Shown piece by piece: positions 53,395 to 63,479 of a stretch of DNA of 64,000 nucleotides. A model generated the notes under the pieces. That model was not told where the DNA came from. It ran no database searches and saw only the letters and a program-made list of their open reading frames with translations. The stretch covers positions 21,613,291 to 21,677,290 of the forward strand of contig CM075760.1 in the NCBI GenBank assembly GCA_037974335.1, read 5' to 3'. Both the position numbers and the translations under genes were made by a program. Numbering within the stretch: position 1 is the stretch's first letter; every line of letters begins with the position of its first letter. The stretch is from Prionace glauca (taxonomy: Eukaryota > Chordata > Chondrichthyes > Carcharhiniformes > Carcharhinidae).

Positions 53395-53715
53395 GGAAAA
53401 GGCAGCACAGTGGTTAGCACTGCTGCATCACAGCACCAGGTACCTGCGTTTGATTCCCAGCTTGGATCACTATGTGTCTGTAAGTTACATATTCTCCCTG
53501 TGTCTGCATGGGTTTCCTTTGGGTGCTCCAATTTCTTCCCAGAGTCCAAAGATGTGTGTTTTAGGTGGATTGGCTATGCTAAATTACCCCTTAGTGTCAG
53601 GGGGTCTAGCTAAGGTAAATGCATGGGGTAATGGGGATAGGGCCTGCATGGGACTGTGTTCAGTGCAGACTCGATGGACTGGATGGCCTCCTTCTGCACT
53701 GTAGGATTCCATGAG
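53395..53715 (+). mobile_element. SINE-a, full length
   Basis: Head AAGGCAGCACAGTGGTTAGC, B box GCGTTTGATTCCCAG, tail CTGCACTGTAGGATTCCATG. Confidence 0.85.
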
Positions 53716-53734
53716 ATCCAAATGAAATGTTGCA

Positions 53735-53895
53735 TATTTTTCATGCATCCTTACAACTAATTTGTACAAATCACTGCAATGCCAGTTCCCCCCTATCTCT
53801 GGAATCACCTCTAACATTGCTCCGATTCTGGCTTCCTGCACATTCCCTATTTTAATCACTCCAACATTAGTGACCAGACCTTCAGTGCGCAGGGA
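53735..53895 (+). mobile_element. LINE-P scrap
   Basis: GCTCCGATTCTGGCTTCCTG and CCCTATTTTAATCACTCCAA match the L2-like C terminus seen at 23980-24040. Confidence 0.6.
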
Positions 53896-53907
53896 TGAAT
53901 TCTCAAA

Positions 53908-54035
53908 GAATTCCTAGAATGCAGAAGGAAATCATTTGGCCCATCAAGTCTGCATCGACTTTCTGAATATTTTCCCCCTGATCTATACCTGTAACCCACA
54001 TTTTTACCCCACTAATCCCCCTTACATGCACATCT
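53908..54035 (-). mobile_element. SINE-a fragment
   Basis: TAGAATGCAGAAGGAAATCA and GGCCCATCAAGTCTGCATCG, reverse of the SINE-a 3' part. Confidence 0.65.
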
Positions 54036-54042
54036 TAAAGCA

Positions 54043-54655
54043 GTGCGTAAAGGAGAACATACCCCTATTTACATCAACAGGAATGAAGTAGAAAGCGTCG
54101 AGAACTTCAAATTTTTAGGTGTCCTGATTACCAACAACCTGTCTTGATTTCCCCATGCCGACACTATAGTTAAGAAAGCACATCAACGCACATCTTTTAC
54201 AGATGCACCATAGAAAGCATTCTTTCTGGTTGTATCACAGCTTGGTGTGGCTCTTGTTCTGCCCAAGACTGGAAAGATCTACAAAAGATCATGAATGTAG
54301 CCCAATCCATCACACAAACCAGCCTCCCATCCATTGACTCTGTCTACACTTCCCACTGCCTCGGCAAAGCAGCCAGCATAATTAAGGACCCCGCATACCA
54401 CGGACATCCTCTTTACCACTTTCTCCCTTTGAAAAAAGATACAAAAGTCTGAGGTCACGTACCGACCGACTCAAGAACAGCTTCTTCCCTGCTGCTTCAG
54501 ACTTACCTTGCATTAAGTTGATCTACACCCTAAACATGACTATATTCTGCACTCTCTCATGTCTTTGTCTATGAATGGTTTGGCCTGTACAACGTGCAAG
54601 AAACAATAATTTTCACTGTTAATACATGTGACAATCAAATTAAATCAAATCTTTG
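54043..54655 (+). mobile_element. LINE-N 3' part
   Basis: It runs from the FKFLGVLITNNLS region through GATGCACCATAGAAAGCATT to CAAATTAAATCAAATC. It parallels 42990-43120 joined to 44270-44737, without the nested LINE. Confidence 0.8.
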
Positions 54656-54657
54656 TA

Positions 54658-54720
54658 CACGAAGGGGCAATGTAACATGGCCAATCCCCCTAAGCATCAC
54701 ATCTTTGGATGGTGGGAGGA
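54658..54720 (-). mobile_element. SINE-a scrap
   Basis: AAGGGGCAATGTAACATGGC to GATGGTGGGAGG; cut off by LINE-C. Confidence 0.6.
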
Positions 54721-55478
54721 AAAACTGCAGCAGGCGACGGTGCAGAGGGACCTCGGGGTCCTTGTGCATGAGTCGCAAAAACCCAGCTTGCAGGTGCAGC
54801 AGGTGGTCAGGAAGGCGAATGGGATGCTGGCCTTCATAGCGAAGGGGATTGAATATAAAAGTAGGGAGGTCTTGCTGCAGCTGTATAGGGCATTGGTGAG
54901 GCCGCAGCTGGAGTACTGTGTGCAGTTTTGGGCGCCGCACCTGCGCAAGGATGTTTTGGCCCTGGAGGGAGTGCAGAGGAGGTTTACTCGGCTGATACCG
55001 GAGTTGAGGGGATTGAGCTATGAGGAGAGGCTGAATAAACTAGGCTTGTACTCGTTAGAGTTTAGAAGAATGAGGGGAGATCTCATTGAGACGTATAAGA
55101 TGATGAATGGGATGGATAGGATAGAGGTGGAGAGACTGTTCCCGCTCAAAAAAGACAGTAGGACTAGGGGGCACAGCCTCAAGATAAAGGGGGGGCGGTT
55201 TAGAACAGAGTTGAGGAGGAACTTCTTCACTCAAAGGGTGGTGAATCTCTGGAATTCTCTGCCCGTTGAAGTGGTGGAGGCTGCCTCGCTAAATATTTTT
55301 AAGAAACGGGTTGATGGGTTTTTGATAAGAGAAAGGATTAAGGGTTATGGGGAGAGGGCGGGAAGGTGGAACTGAGCCACGACAGATCAGCCATGATCTT
55401 ATTGAATGGCGGGGCAGGCTCGAAGGGCCAGATGGCCTACTCCTGCTCCTATTTCTTATGTTCTTATGTTCTTAAGGA
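54721..55478 (+). mobile_element. LINE-C, longest 3' copy
   Basis: An intact frame of about 220 LINE residues: [59 protein letters not shown], to GYGERAGRWN and stop at 55375. Then the family tail with three TTCTTATG-like units. Recent by its open frame. Confidence 0.88.
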
Positions 55479-55493
55479 GGCTGGACAGGTAGA

Positions 55494-55575
55494 TCATAAG
55501 ACCATCAGATGTAGGAGCAGAATTAGGCCATTCAGCCCATTGAGTCTGCTCTGCCGTTCAATCAAGGCTGGTAAG
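55494..55575 (-). mobile_element. LINE tail scrap
   Basis: ATAAGACCATCAGATGTAGG and GGCCATTCAGCCCATTGAGT, reverse of a CR1-like tail. Confidence 0.6.
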
Positions 55576-55579
55576 TTTC

Positions 55580-56632
55580 TCAATCAGGTGGTCAGGAAGA
55601 CATTTGGCCAAAGACTAGTTTATAAGAGGAGGGAGATTATGCTCAAACTGAAGCAGAGAGTGGGAATAAATGGATCCTTTTCAGAGTGGCAAGCAGCGAC
55701 TAGTGGGTACGGCAGGGTTCAGTGCTGTAACCCCAACTGTCCGTAATATACATTAATAATTTGGATGAAGGAATTGAATGCAATATCTCCAATTTTTAGA
55801 TGACACTAAGCTGGGTGGCCGTGTGTGCTGTGAGGAGGTTCCTAAGAGGCTACAGTGGCTTGGGCAGATACTTGGCAAATGCAAAATACTATGGATAAAT
55901 GTGAGGTTATCAACTTTGGTGGCAAAAACAGGAAGAAAGATTATTATCTGAATGGTGGCAGTTTAGGAAAAAGGGAAGTGCAACGTGAGTTGGGTGTCAT
56001 GATGGGACAGTTGCTGAAGGTTGGCATGCGGGTACAGCAGGCATTGAGGAAAGCTAATGGCATGTTGCCCTTCATAGTAAGAGGATTTGAGTATAGGAGT
56101 AAGATTGTTTTGCTCAGTTGTACAGGGCATTGGTGAAGCCACACCTTGAGTATTGTGTGCAGTTTTGGTCTTGTAGTCTGAGGGAGTCCAGCTAAGGTTC
56201 ACCAGACTGATTCCTGGAATGGCAGGACTGACTTATGAAGAGAGACTGGATCGACTGGACTTTTACTCACTGGAATTTCGAATGAGAAGGGATCTCGTAG
56301 AAATATTTAAAATCCTGATGGGATTAGACAGGCTGGATGCTGTCCCAACGTGTTCCCAATGTTGGGGAAGTCCAGAAATAGGGGTTACAATCTGAGACAG
56401 ATGAGAAAGAACTTCATGTTGTGAACCTGTGGAATTCTGTACCACAGAAAGCTGTTGGGGCCAATTTGTTAACTATGTTCAAGAGGGAGCTGGACGTGAC
56501 TAAAGGGACAAGGGGTATGGAGAGAAAGTGGGACTGTGATACTGAAAGTGCATGATCTACCATGATCATATTGAATGGTGGTGCAGGCTCAAAAGACTGA
56601 ACAGCCTACTCCTGCACCTATTTTCTGAGTTT
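55580..56632 (+). mobile_element. CR1-like LINE, worn
   Basis: NGSFSEWQAATSGYG-type RT start, IYINNLDEGIECN, WADTWQMQNTMDKCEVINFG, LGVMMGQLLKVGMRVQQALRKANGMLPFI, and a worn C terminus; tail GGCTCAAAAGACTGAACAGC. Many breaks. Confidence 0.75.
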
Positions 56633-56639
56633 ATAAAAT

Positions 56640-56755
56640 GCTTTGTAAAATGTTCTGTCGAAGGATCATTTAGATCCAAAAAATTAACTCTGTTTCTCCA
56701 CACAGATGCTGCCAGACCTGCTGAGGTTACCCAACATATTCTGTTCATATTTATA
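56640..56755 (+). repeat. Repeat E copy
   Basis: TGTCGAAGGATCATTTAG, then AACTCTGTTTCTCCACACAG and ATGCTGCCAGACCTGCTGAG. Confidence 0.65.
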
Positions 56756-56934
56756 AAATGCTAGTTCGAGTAAGCTAGAGTGCTGAGCACAGTTCTGGTC
56801 ACCAGATTAATCAATTATAAAAGTTTATGTCAAGTAAAGCTTGTGTAGCAGAAAGCTGAAGCCAGTTGGCAAATTTTTAATATAATTACAATCTTTCAAT
56901 TTTCAAATCCAGCGAATAAAGGGTTGAAGAATTA

Positions 56935-57185
56935 GGAGGGTTAGTGAAGAAATCATTTCACCCGGAGAGTCATGGGGATCTGGAACTCGCTGCCTGAAAG
57001 GATGGGAGAGGCAGAAACCCTCATCACATTAAACAGGAGCTTAGATACGCAGTTCAGATTCTGCAGCAACAGAGGGACAGATTAAGAGCTGGAAAATAGG
57101 ATGAAACTGGACAGTACTTTTCAAGCCAGCACAGACATGATGGGCTGAATGGCCTCCTGCTGTTCAGTTAATTTTCTATATTTCA
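56935..57185 (+). mobile_element. LINE C-terminal and tail remnant
   Basis: TCATTTCACCCGGAGAGTCA, GATCTGGAACTCGCTGCCTG, and tail GATGGGCTGAATGGCCTCCT. Confidence 0.65.
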
Positions 57186-57300
57186 GTTCTGACAGTTGGA
57201 GTTTGTTTCTACTGATATTAATAACTCCTTGAACTGGGCTGCAGTGTTATATTCTGAATAAATGCAAAATCAGCTTGATTAAAATGCATCAGAGTAGATT
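57186..57300 (+). other. Orphan zinc-finger 3' UTR remnant
   Basis: GTTTGTTTCTACTGATATTA and AATAAA at 57252 resemble the 3' ends at 22850-22940 and 38920-38980. No finger array lies directly upstream. Confidence 0.5.
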
Positions 57301-57469
57301 CTTTGTCTTTCCCACTGTGTTATCTGATTGTACTCTGATTTTCTCATCAGTAACACAACTAATCTCAGTCACCCCAATCTGCGAATGATTAAGTAAATTC
57401 CTTCTCTAACACTGCGAGTGTACCTCAAACCACAGGGACTGCAGCGTTTCAGGAAGGGCAGCTCACCAC

Positions 57470-57545
57470 CACCTCAAGGGCAATTAGGAATAGACAATAA
57501 AAATACTGGCCTAGTCGGTGATACCCACACTCCATGAAAAGAAAA
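57470..57545 (+). mobile_element. SINE-d 3' end
   Basis: GGGCAATTAGGAATAGACAA to ACTCCATGAAAAGAAAATG, same orientation as its tail. Confidence 0.6.
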
Positions 57546-57689
57546 TGTATATTCAAACAAGACTTAATTAAGGCAGGACAGGATTCTTTGCATAATTAGT
57601 TTTACAACACTAAATTAACATTAAAATTATTATTAAAGGATAGGGGTTTGCATATCAATCCAAGGAAATTACCAAAATGATGCTGGAGT

Positions 57690-57897
57690 GTGGCAACTTC
57701 TTGCAAGATGTGCCCAGCAAACCCTCTAATTCTATCTTCTACTCGTTCTACACTTCTAAAACTTTATTCTGACTCTTATGACTGTAACACTGTATTCTGC
57801 ATCCTCTCCTCTACGTAAAGTACCCTTTCTCTGTACGGCACACAAGAAACAATACTTTTCACTGTATGTCAATACATTGACGATAATAAATCAAATC
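57690..57897 (+). mobile_element. LINE-N-like tail, diverged
   Basis: CACACAAGAAACAATACTTT to ACGATAATAAATCAAATC. Confidence 0.65.
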
Positions 57898-58954
57898 AAT
57901 GACTTTTGCAACTTTATCTAGGTGTTAATCCATCACAGCATTCCGCTCTCAAAACTCTGTCTCAGACACATTCCCACTTGCTGACATGGACATGGGAATC
58001 TTGCCTCGACTGAGTGTCTTCAGTAATCAGCCAGCAACAAATCATTACGGAGCCCTGACTTTTAACCCCTGAGTGGCCAGCACCCTGTGTCAGAGTCAAG
58101 CTTCTCCTCGGTTAATAATTACGTCTAACTGCTGTTCGGGTTAATCCAATTAGTTATTAGGAACAGCGGCCACCCAGTCTCAGTACATCAGACAAGAATA
58201 CAAGAGAGCGAAAATCTCTTAATTTTGAAGTATTTTGCTATCCACTGGATCAAACTAAAGATTATAATGTACCATTCCTCGGGACCTTTATCGGGGATCC
58301 TTCATTATTAGAACAGTTTGTCTGAAATTGCCGTTTCTTTCACAGAGAGACATGTAATAATTCAACTTAAGTTTTGAATGAAAATCCAGTCTTTCCAATA
58401 TGATTATTGATTCATTATTTCGAACTTAATCAAGGTTCATCAATTGTACAATCATTTGTTTCATGACTGGTTACTCATCATACAGTAATTTGATTAATAT
58501 ATGTGGTTAATACAGAAAACAAAGTGACTTCTTTCATCACATGTTAGTATCCAAATGACTTCCTTGACCTTGTTAGTTATTACAACAGATACAATATAGA
58601 AATGGTCAAGTTAAATTCAGGTATAACCAATCAGACCTATTTGCAGTGAGAAATATGATTGAATGCAGCAGTAGTGAGAAAGGGTCGATGTCAAGTTAAA
58701 ACTGAGATGTGGTCTGGTGCAGTTTTAATAGAGAATATCTCGTCTAATATAAGCTGATGCAAAATCTAATGTAACGGTAACTAAGAGAGATCCCTATGAA
58801 GTATAACAGAGATTTGGTCTTCAGTGGTATAAAGCCAGGGCCTCCTATGATCTAAACAGATGTTTTGCCTAATTATTAATAAGGAGAGTTAAATGTAGAA
58901 TAGAGCAATTGTCTAATGTAACATAAGCTGAGACACAGCTTGGTTTAACATAAA
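57898..58954. other. Intergenic, nothing recognised
   Basis: About 1 kb of AT-rich sequence with no gene, repeat family or tandem array that could be recognised. Confidence 0.4.
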
Positions 58955-59250
58955 TATAGGGCAGCACGATGGTACAGTGGTAGCACTGCTGCCTCACAGC
59001 ACCAGGTACCCAGGTTTGATTCCCAGCTTGGATCACTGCCTGTGCGGAGTCTGCATGTTCTCCCCATGTTTGCTTGGGTTTCCTCTGGGTGCTCCAGTTT
59101 CCTCGCACACTCCAAAGACGTATAGGTTAGGTTGATTGGCAATGCAGGGTATCAGCAGGGTAAATATGTGGGTTATAGGGCTGGGACTGAGGTGGGATTG
59201 TCAGTGCAGGCTTGATGAACTGAATGGCTTCTTTCTGCATGAGAGAGATT
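58955..59250 (+). mobile_element. SINE-a, full length
   Basis: Head AGGGCAGCACGATGGTACAG, B box AGGTTTGATTCCCAG, end near CTTCTTTCTGCATGAG. Confidence 0.82.
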
Positions 59251-59828
59251 CAATGCTTTGAAATATGAACATGGTCCAGAAACAGTATTAACAAAGGGAG
59301 GATCTGCAGTAATTTGAATAGGGGCTTGGCTGGCACAGTAACCGAGACAGAGCTGTGTACAATGTGAACTCAGACAAGGTCGAGAGTAGTACAAAAAGGT
59401 TCAAGTGTAATAATAACAGATAGTAATAACCCAGACAGGGCCCAGATTAAAATAACCAGAGATGGGAACCAGGATTTTATGGCCCTTCTAGCCCAGTGGT
59501 ACATTATTGTTCTGTTGAACGAACTGGAGATTTAACTGGCTATCCAATTAAGCCCAAATCTTTCCCAATAGCCCTGCAATTTTGCCACTTTAAGAATGTA
59601 TCAGATTGTTTTTTTCAAAATTAATTAATGAATCTGATTCCACAACCCATTCAGGCAGTGTACACCAACCAGATCACATCTTACCATGTCAAATAGACAT
59701 CTCCTCAATCTGGACTCTTGTTTCTTTGCACATTTTAAATCTATTCATCCTCTGGTTACCAACCATCTTGCTCGTTGTAATAGTTCCTCCCCATTTACTC
59801 CTATCGGACCCCTCATGAATTGAACACT
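59251..59828. other. 3' flank of the BTB gene
   Basis: No gene recognised. Confidence 0.35.
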
Positions 59829-61175
59829 TCAATCGCATTTAATCCCCTGGGACTTCTCTGATTTCTCCTCGATGGTGTGTCCAATGAGGTGCAGCTTCAT
59901 TGTGCCATTACTGATGTATTTATCTCGCTCTGGCAAGGGGATCAGATCTTTAATCTCAGCTTTCTCTGTGTGTGGGACCTGGAGGGTCTTCACATCACTC
60001 ACAAACCAAACTCCATTGACACATTGGTAAAGCAGAATGCTCAGCTTGTGAGAATGTGTCTTCTCAGCTGGATCACAATTACTCACTGAGACAGAGAGAG
60101 TGGAAAAGTCATCCTCCTGCCAAACTGTCTGATATCCTGAGTAATAGTCATAATTGTTCCTTGGCCACTGAGTTGAAATCGTTTGACCTTTTGGGGCAAA
60201 GGTAACATACCACTGAGTCTTTAGTTTGAAATGGCTGGTTGAGAACGATGTCACGATAGGTCCTTTATTCATGTTCTGATATCCTGTGATTTCCCAGAGG
60301 TGGCTGAAACTTTCTGATGTGTACAATCTCATGGTAAATGGGATGGTGCTGATATCATAGCGTTGGCTGATGGAGTTCATGGGCAAAAGGTGCACTTGGT
60401 AAACCAGCAAGCTCTCCCGGAGCAGGTAGTTAGAGATTGCCTTGGGTAGGCTTCCGGGGGTTTGGAGAATAAACAGTTTCTCTGGGGGCATCATAGGATA
60501 GCGAATGTGGTGCAGCATTTCCTTGATGTGGGCAGGATGTAGAGACAGCCATCTCACCAGGGCTTGGAAAAGGATCACTTCATCCTCCAGCACTACGTCA
60601 GACCTTTCGAGGAGAGCAGAGAGTTGGTGCGGTTCCATTGATGTCCAGTCCGGAGACTTTATGACGCTGCCAATGTTCCAGGCTATAAGCCGGAGGCATT
60701 TCTCTTCCAGTTGAGTCAGGCCAGTCAGCTTGGCATATCTCTGCCATGTGATGGCACGGTTGGAGGAGCCTGGGGCAGCCACATTGGCCAACATGAACTG
60801 CTGGCAGCTTTCTCTCAGCTCCTGGATGTTGTACTTCTCTGACAGAAGGTGAAGGGGTTGCACATTCTCAGTGCTGAGGGTGACAGTCCCACTGTACAGA
60901 TACCTCAGGAAATCCTGGAAGTGATCCAGGCAGTCCTCTTCCTCAGTGAGGTGGACAGTCTGGCCTTCAGCATCCGACCAATGCTCAGTGTTCAACAGGG
61001 TCCTGAAGACGTCACTTCGCACGACCAGGATGAACCTGTGGGCGTTCAGCGTGAGCTTTTTGTTCACAATCAGTTTGATGTCGCTGAAATCCTCCTTGTT
61101 GAATAGGGCAGAGAGACTATCAATGAAACTGGTCTGGTGATTGAGGCTCTCCGATGGCCCAGTGACATCCATCAT
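59829..61175 (-). CDS. BTB-BACK protein, BTBD17/galectin-3-binding-protein type (main exon)
   Basis: 448 residues from ATG 61175. The BTB domain is at about residues 25-125 (DFSDIKLIVNKKLTLNAHRF, FLRYLYSGTVTLSTENVQPL), the BACK domain at about 140-255 (LEEKCLRLIAWNIGSVIKSP, RSDVVLEDEVILFQALVRWL, IRYPMMPPEKLFILQ). A C-terminal region follows with RLYTSESFSHLWEI, NNYDYYSGYQT and MKLHLIG, as in BTBD17 and LGALS3BP. Those relatives are secreted and carry a signal peptide (LGALS3BP also an SRCR domain) ahead of the BTB. None is encoded here, but the ATG follows an acceptor-like TTTCACTGACAG directly, so an upstream exon may add it. The frame is intact. The exact orthologue cannot be settled by reading. 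Confidence 0.9.
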   Translation of the reverse strand: MMDVTGPSESLNHQTSFIDSLSALFNKEDFSDIKLIVNKKLTLNAHRFILVVRSDVFRTLLNTEHWSDAEGQTVHLTEEEDCLDHFQDFLRYLYSGTVTLSTENVQPLHLLSEKYNIQELRESCQQFMLANVAAPGSSNRAITWQRYAKLTGLTQLEEKCLRLIAWNIGSVIKSPDWTSMEPHQLSALLERSDVVLEDEVILFQALVRWLSLHPAHIKEMLHHIRYPMMPPEKLFILQTPGSLPKAISNYLLRESLLVYQVHLLPMNSISQRYDISTIPFTMRLYTSESFSHLWEITGYQNMNKGPIVTSFSTSHFKLKTQWYVTFAPKGQTISTQWPRNNYDYYSGYQTVWQEDDFSTLSVSVSNCDPAEKTHSHKLSILLYQCVNGVWFVSDVKTLQVPHTEKAEIKDLIPLPERDKYISNGTMKLHLIGHTIEEKSEKSQGIKCD

Positions 61176-61382
61176 CTGTCAGTGAAATACAAACAGTCAA
61201 TAAATGATTAGGAGGAAGGAGACAGTGAGCTGAGACAATGGATACCAATGGAGAACAGAACGTGACTGATGGACCCCCTCAGGCTAGCCCTCTGCCAGGA
61301 ATCTGTACTGAGGCCTCAACTATTGGCTACATTTATAAACATGTCAGGTGAAAGACTAAGTTTGCTGATGACATTGGTGAGC
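61176..61382 (-). other. Upstream intron of the BTB gene
   Basis: Polypyrimidine-type acceptor immediately before the ATG (minus strand). No upstream coding exon found before the SINE at 61383. Confidence 0.5.
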
Positions 61383-61653
61383 AGCACGGTGGCACAGTGG
61401 TTAGCACTGCAGCCTCACAACGCCAGGGACCCAGTTTCAATTACAGCTTAGGTCACTGAATGGAGACTGCATTTTCTCCCCATGTCTGCGTGGAATCCCT
61501 TTGGGTGTTCCGGTTTCCTCCCACTTTCTGAAAGACATGCTGGTTAGGTGCATTGATCCGATCAGGTGCTGGAGTGTAGCAACTGCGGGAATTTCACAGT
61601 AGCTTCATTTCAGTCTTAATGTAAGCCTTGCTTGTGACTAATAAACTTTAGAT
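61383..61653 (+). mobile_element. SINE-b, full length
   Basis: Head GCACGGTGGCACAGTGGTTA; worn B box TTTCAATTACAGC; tail CTTGTGACTAATAAACTTTA. Confidence 0.8.
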
Positions 61654-61802
61654 ATTTTGTTTGGTGGTAAAATAAGTAATGTAGATGGGTTTGGAAGATG
61701 GGACAAAGTTTCCAAGGGACATTGGTCAAATATTAGTGGATGGAACTCCATTCTGAATGGTGGGAAACGAGGGGTAGATGAACAGAGATTTAAGGATCCA
61801 GA

Positions 61803-61930
61803 CCTTTGATTTGATTTATTATTGTCACATGTACTGCTATACAGTGAGAAGTATTGTTTCTTGTGTGCTATACAAAATGTGCCGTTTATAGAGAACATAG
61901 GAGAGAAGGAAAAGAGAAAGCGCAGAATAT
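61803..61930 (-). mobile_element. LINE-N tail
   Basis: TTTGATTTGATTTATTATTG to AGAGAACATAGGAGAG, reverse of the family 3' end. Confidence 0.75.
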
Positions 61931-61984
61931 AGTGATACAGTCACGGATAGGGTGAAGAGAAAGGTCAGCTTAATATATGATAGG

Positions 61985-62600
61985 TCCATTCAAAAGTCTA
62001 AGTGGGCAAAGATGGAGTACAATGTTGATAAATGTGAGGTCATCCATTTTGGTAGCAATAACAGTAAAACGGGCTATCATTTAAATGGTAAAAAATTGCA
62101 GCATGCTGCTGTGCAGAGGGGCCTGGATGTCCTCGTGCATGAATCACAGAAAGTTGATTTGCAAGTGCAGCAGGTGATTATGAAGGCAAATGGAATCTTT
62201 TCCTTCATTGCTAGAGGGATAGAGTTTAAAAATAGCGAGGTTATGTTACAATTGTATATGGTGCTGATGAGGCCACACCTGGAGTACTGTGTACAGTTTT
62301 GGTTTCCTTACTTGAGAAAGGATATACTGGAATTGGAGGGGGTGCAGAGGAGATTCACTAGATTGATTCCAGAGTTAAGGCTTATGAGGAGAGACTGACT
62401 GGACTGGAGTTATACTCATTGGAATTTAGAAGAGTGAGGGGAGATCTTATTAGAAACACATAAGATTATGCAGGAATAGATAAAATAGAAGCAGGAAAGT
62501 CGTTTTCACTGGCGGGTGAAACTAGAACTGGGGCGTATGGCCTCAAAATAAGGGGGAGCAGATTAGGAACTAAGTTGAGGAGGAACTTCTTCACCCAAAG
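61985..62600 (+). mobile_element. CR1-like (LINE-C-related) fragment
   Basis: Open to about 62398: WAKMEYNVDKCEVIHFGSNN, LDVLVHESQKVDLQVQQVI, LMRPHLEYCVQFWFPYLRKD, RRFTRLIPELR; then shifted frames. No tail: repeat F follows directly. Confidence 0.8.
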
Positions 62601-62609
62601 GACTTGGGT

Positions 62610-62765
62610 TCCACACACCTGAACCTCCACACACCTGACGAAGGAACACCGTTTCCGAAAGCTTGTGGGGTTACTATCAAATAAACTGGTTGGACTTAAA
62701 CCTGGTGTTGTGAGACTTCTTACTGTGTTTATCCCAGTCCAATGCCGGCATCTCCACATCATGAC
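62610..62765 (+). repeat. Repeat F, single copy
   Basis: ACCTGACGAAGGAACACCGT, GAAAGCTTGTGG, AAATAAACTGGTTGGACTT to CCGGCATCTCCACATCATGA. Not palindromic, unlike the other two copies. Confidence 0.65.
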
Positions 62766-62940
62766 AATAAATGCTGACTAGCCAGCGACACCCATGACCC
62801 ACGAATGAATAAAATCTATTCTCTCTCCACAGATGCTGTCAGGCTTGCTGAGATTTTCCAGCATTTTCTGTTTTTGTTTCAGATTCCAGCATCCACAGTA
62901 TTTTATCTGAATGCTAACCACTGCACCACCATGGTGCCCA
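62766..62940. repeat. Composite of SINE-d tail, repeat E and a SINE head scrap
   Basis: 62766-62808 is a SINE-d tail (ACACCCATGACCCACGAATG). 62810-62900 is repeat E (CACAGATGCTGTCAGGCTTG). 62908-62940 is a reversed tRNA-like SINE head (GCTAACCACTGCACCACCAT). Confidence 0.55.
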
Positions 62941-63074
62941 CATTCCAGAGGCCCAGAACTGAGAGAAAGTGTCTTACTCACAGGCCAGAGGAGGAGGTTT
63001 CAGTCTGTGTAAAGCTAAAAACAGAAGCTGTGCTGTTTCAAATCAAACTGCGGGACTTGGGAGAAAATGATGGG

Positions 63075-63479
63075 AAGAGATTTTGCAAAGTCCCCTCCCC
63101 CACTCCCTCAGCTGGCAGCCCAGCACGCAGGCGCAGAGAGGGCGGCTGAGCCGAGCTGTCCGGAGCAGGCGCTGTGCGGCTGCCGCCAGCGGTGGCTCTC
63201 GATGTCTTTTTGGAGCAGCCGGAGGGGGGAGGGGGAGATCACCGAGCGGCTTCTCGCTCTGGCCGGAGCCGCCAGCCGCTTGTCTGGAAACCTTGGCTCG
63301 AGGAGGGGGAGGGAAACAATGGGTGGGGGCGGGGCTCCCGGCTCAGCGCGCGCTTTGTCCCATTGTCTGAATGCGGAGCTTGTTGAGCTGCTCATTCCTG
63401 CCCAGCAAAGCTGCTGCTCTCTCTCTGAATGAAGATTGAGCTTCAGACAGACTCAAACTTCCTCCCGTCTGCAACATCT
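63075..63479 (+). promoter_or_regulatory. CpG island promoter and probable first exon at the right edge
   Basis: GC-rich and CpG-dense, with ACGCAGGCGCAGAG (63123), GAGGGCGGCTGAG and GGGGGCGGGGCTCC near 63325. A splice donor GTGAGTAAAAC begins at 63480. The first exon may be untranslated. It may serve a rightward gene beyond the window; a divergent role for the minus-strand BTB gene, 1.9 kb away, is also possible. Confidence 0.6.

Noticed and set aside
58200-58760. Possible RNA gene in AT-rich DNA
   Set aside because: No A/B box, stem layout or conserved snRNA motif could be found.
63067-63432. Overlapping Arg/Gly/Ser-rich frames
   Set aside because: Typical of CpG-island DNA; they lack domains and pass through the likely untranslated first exon.
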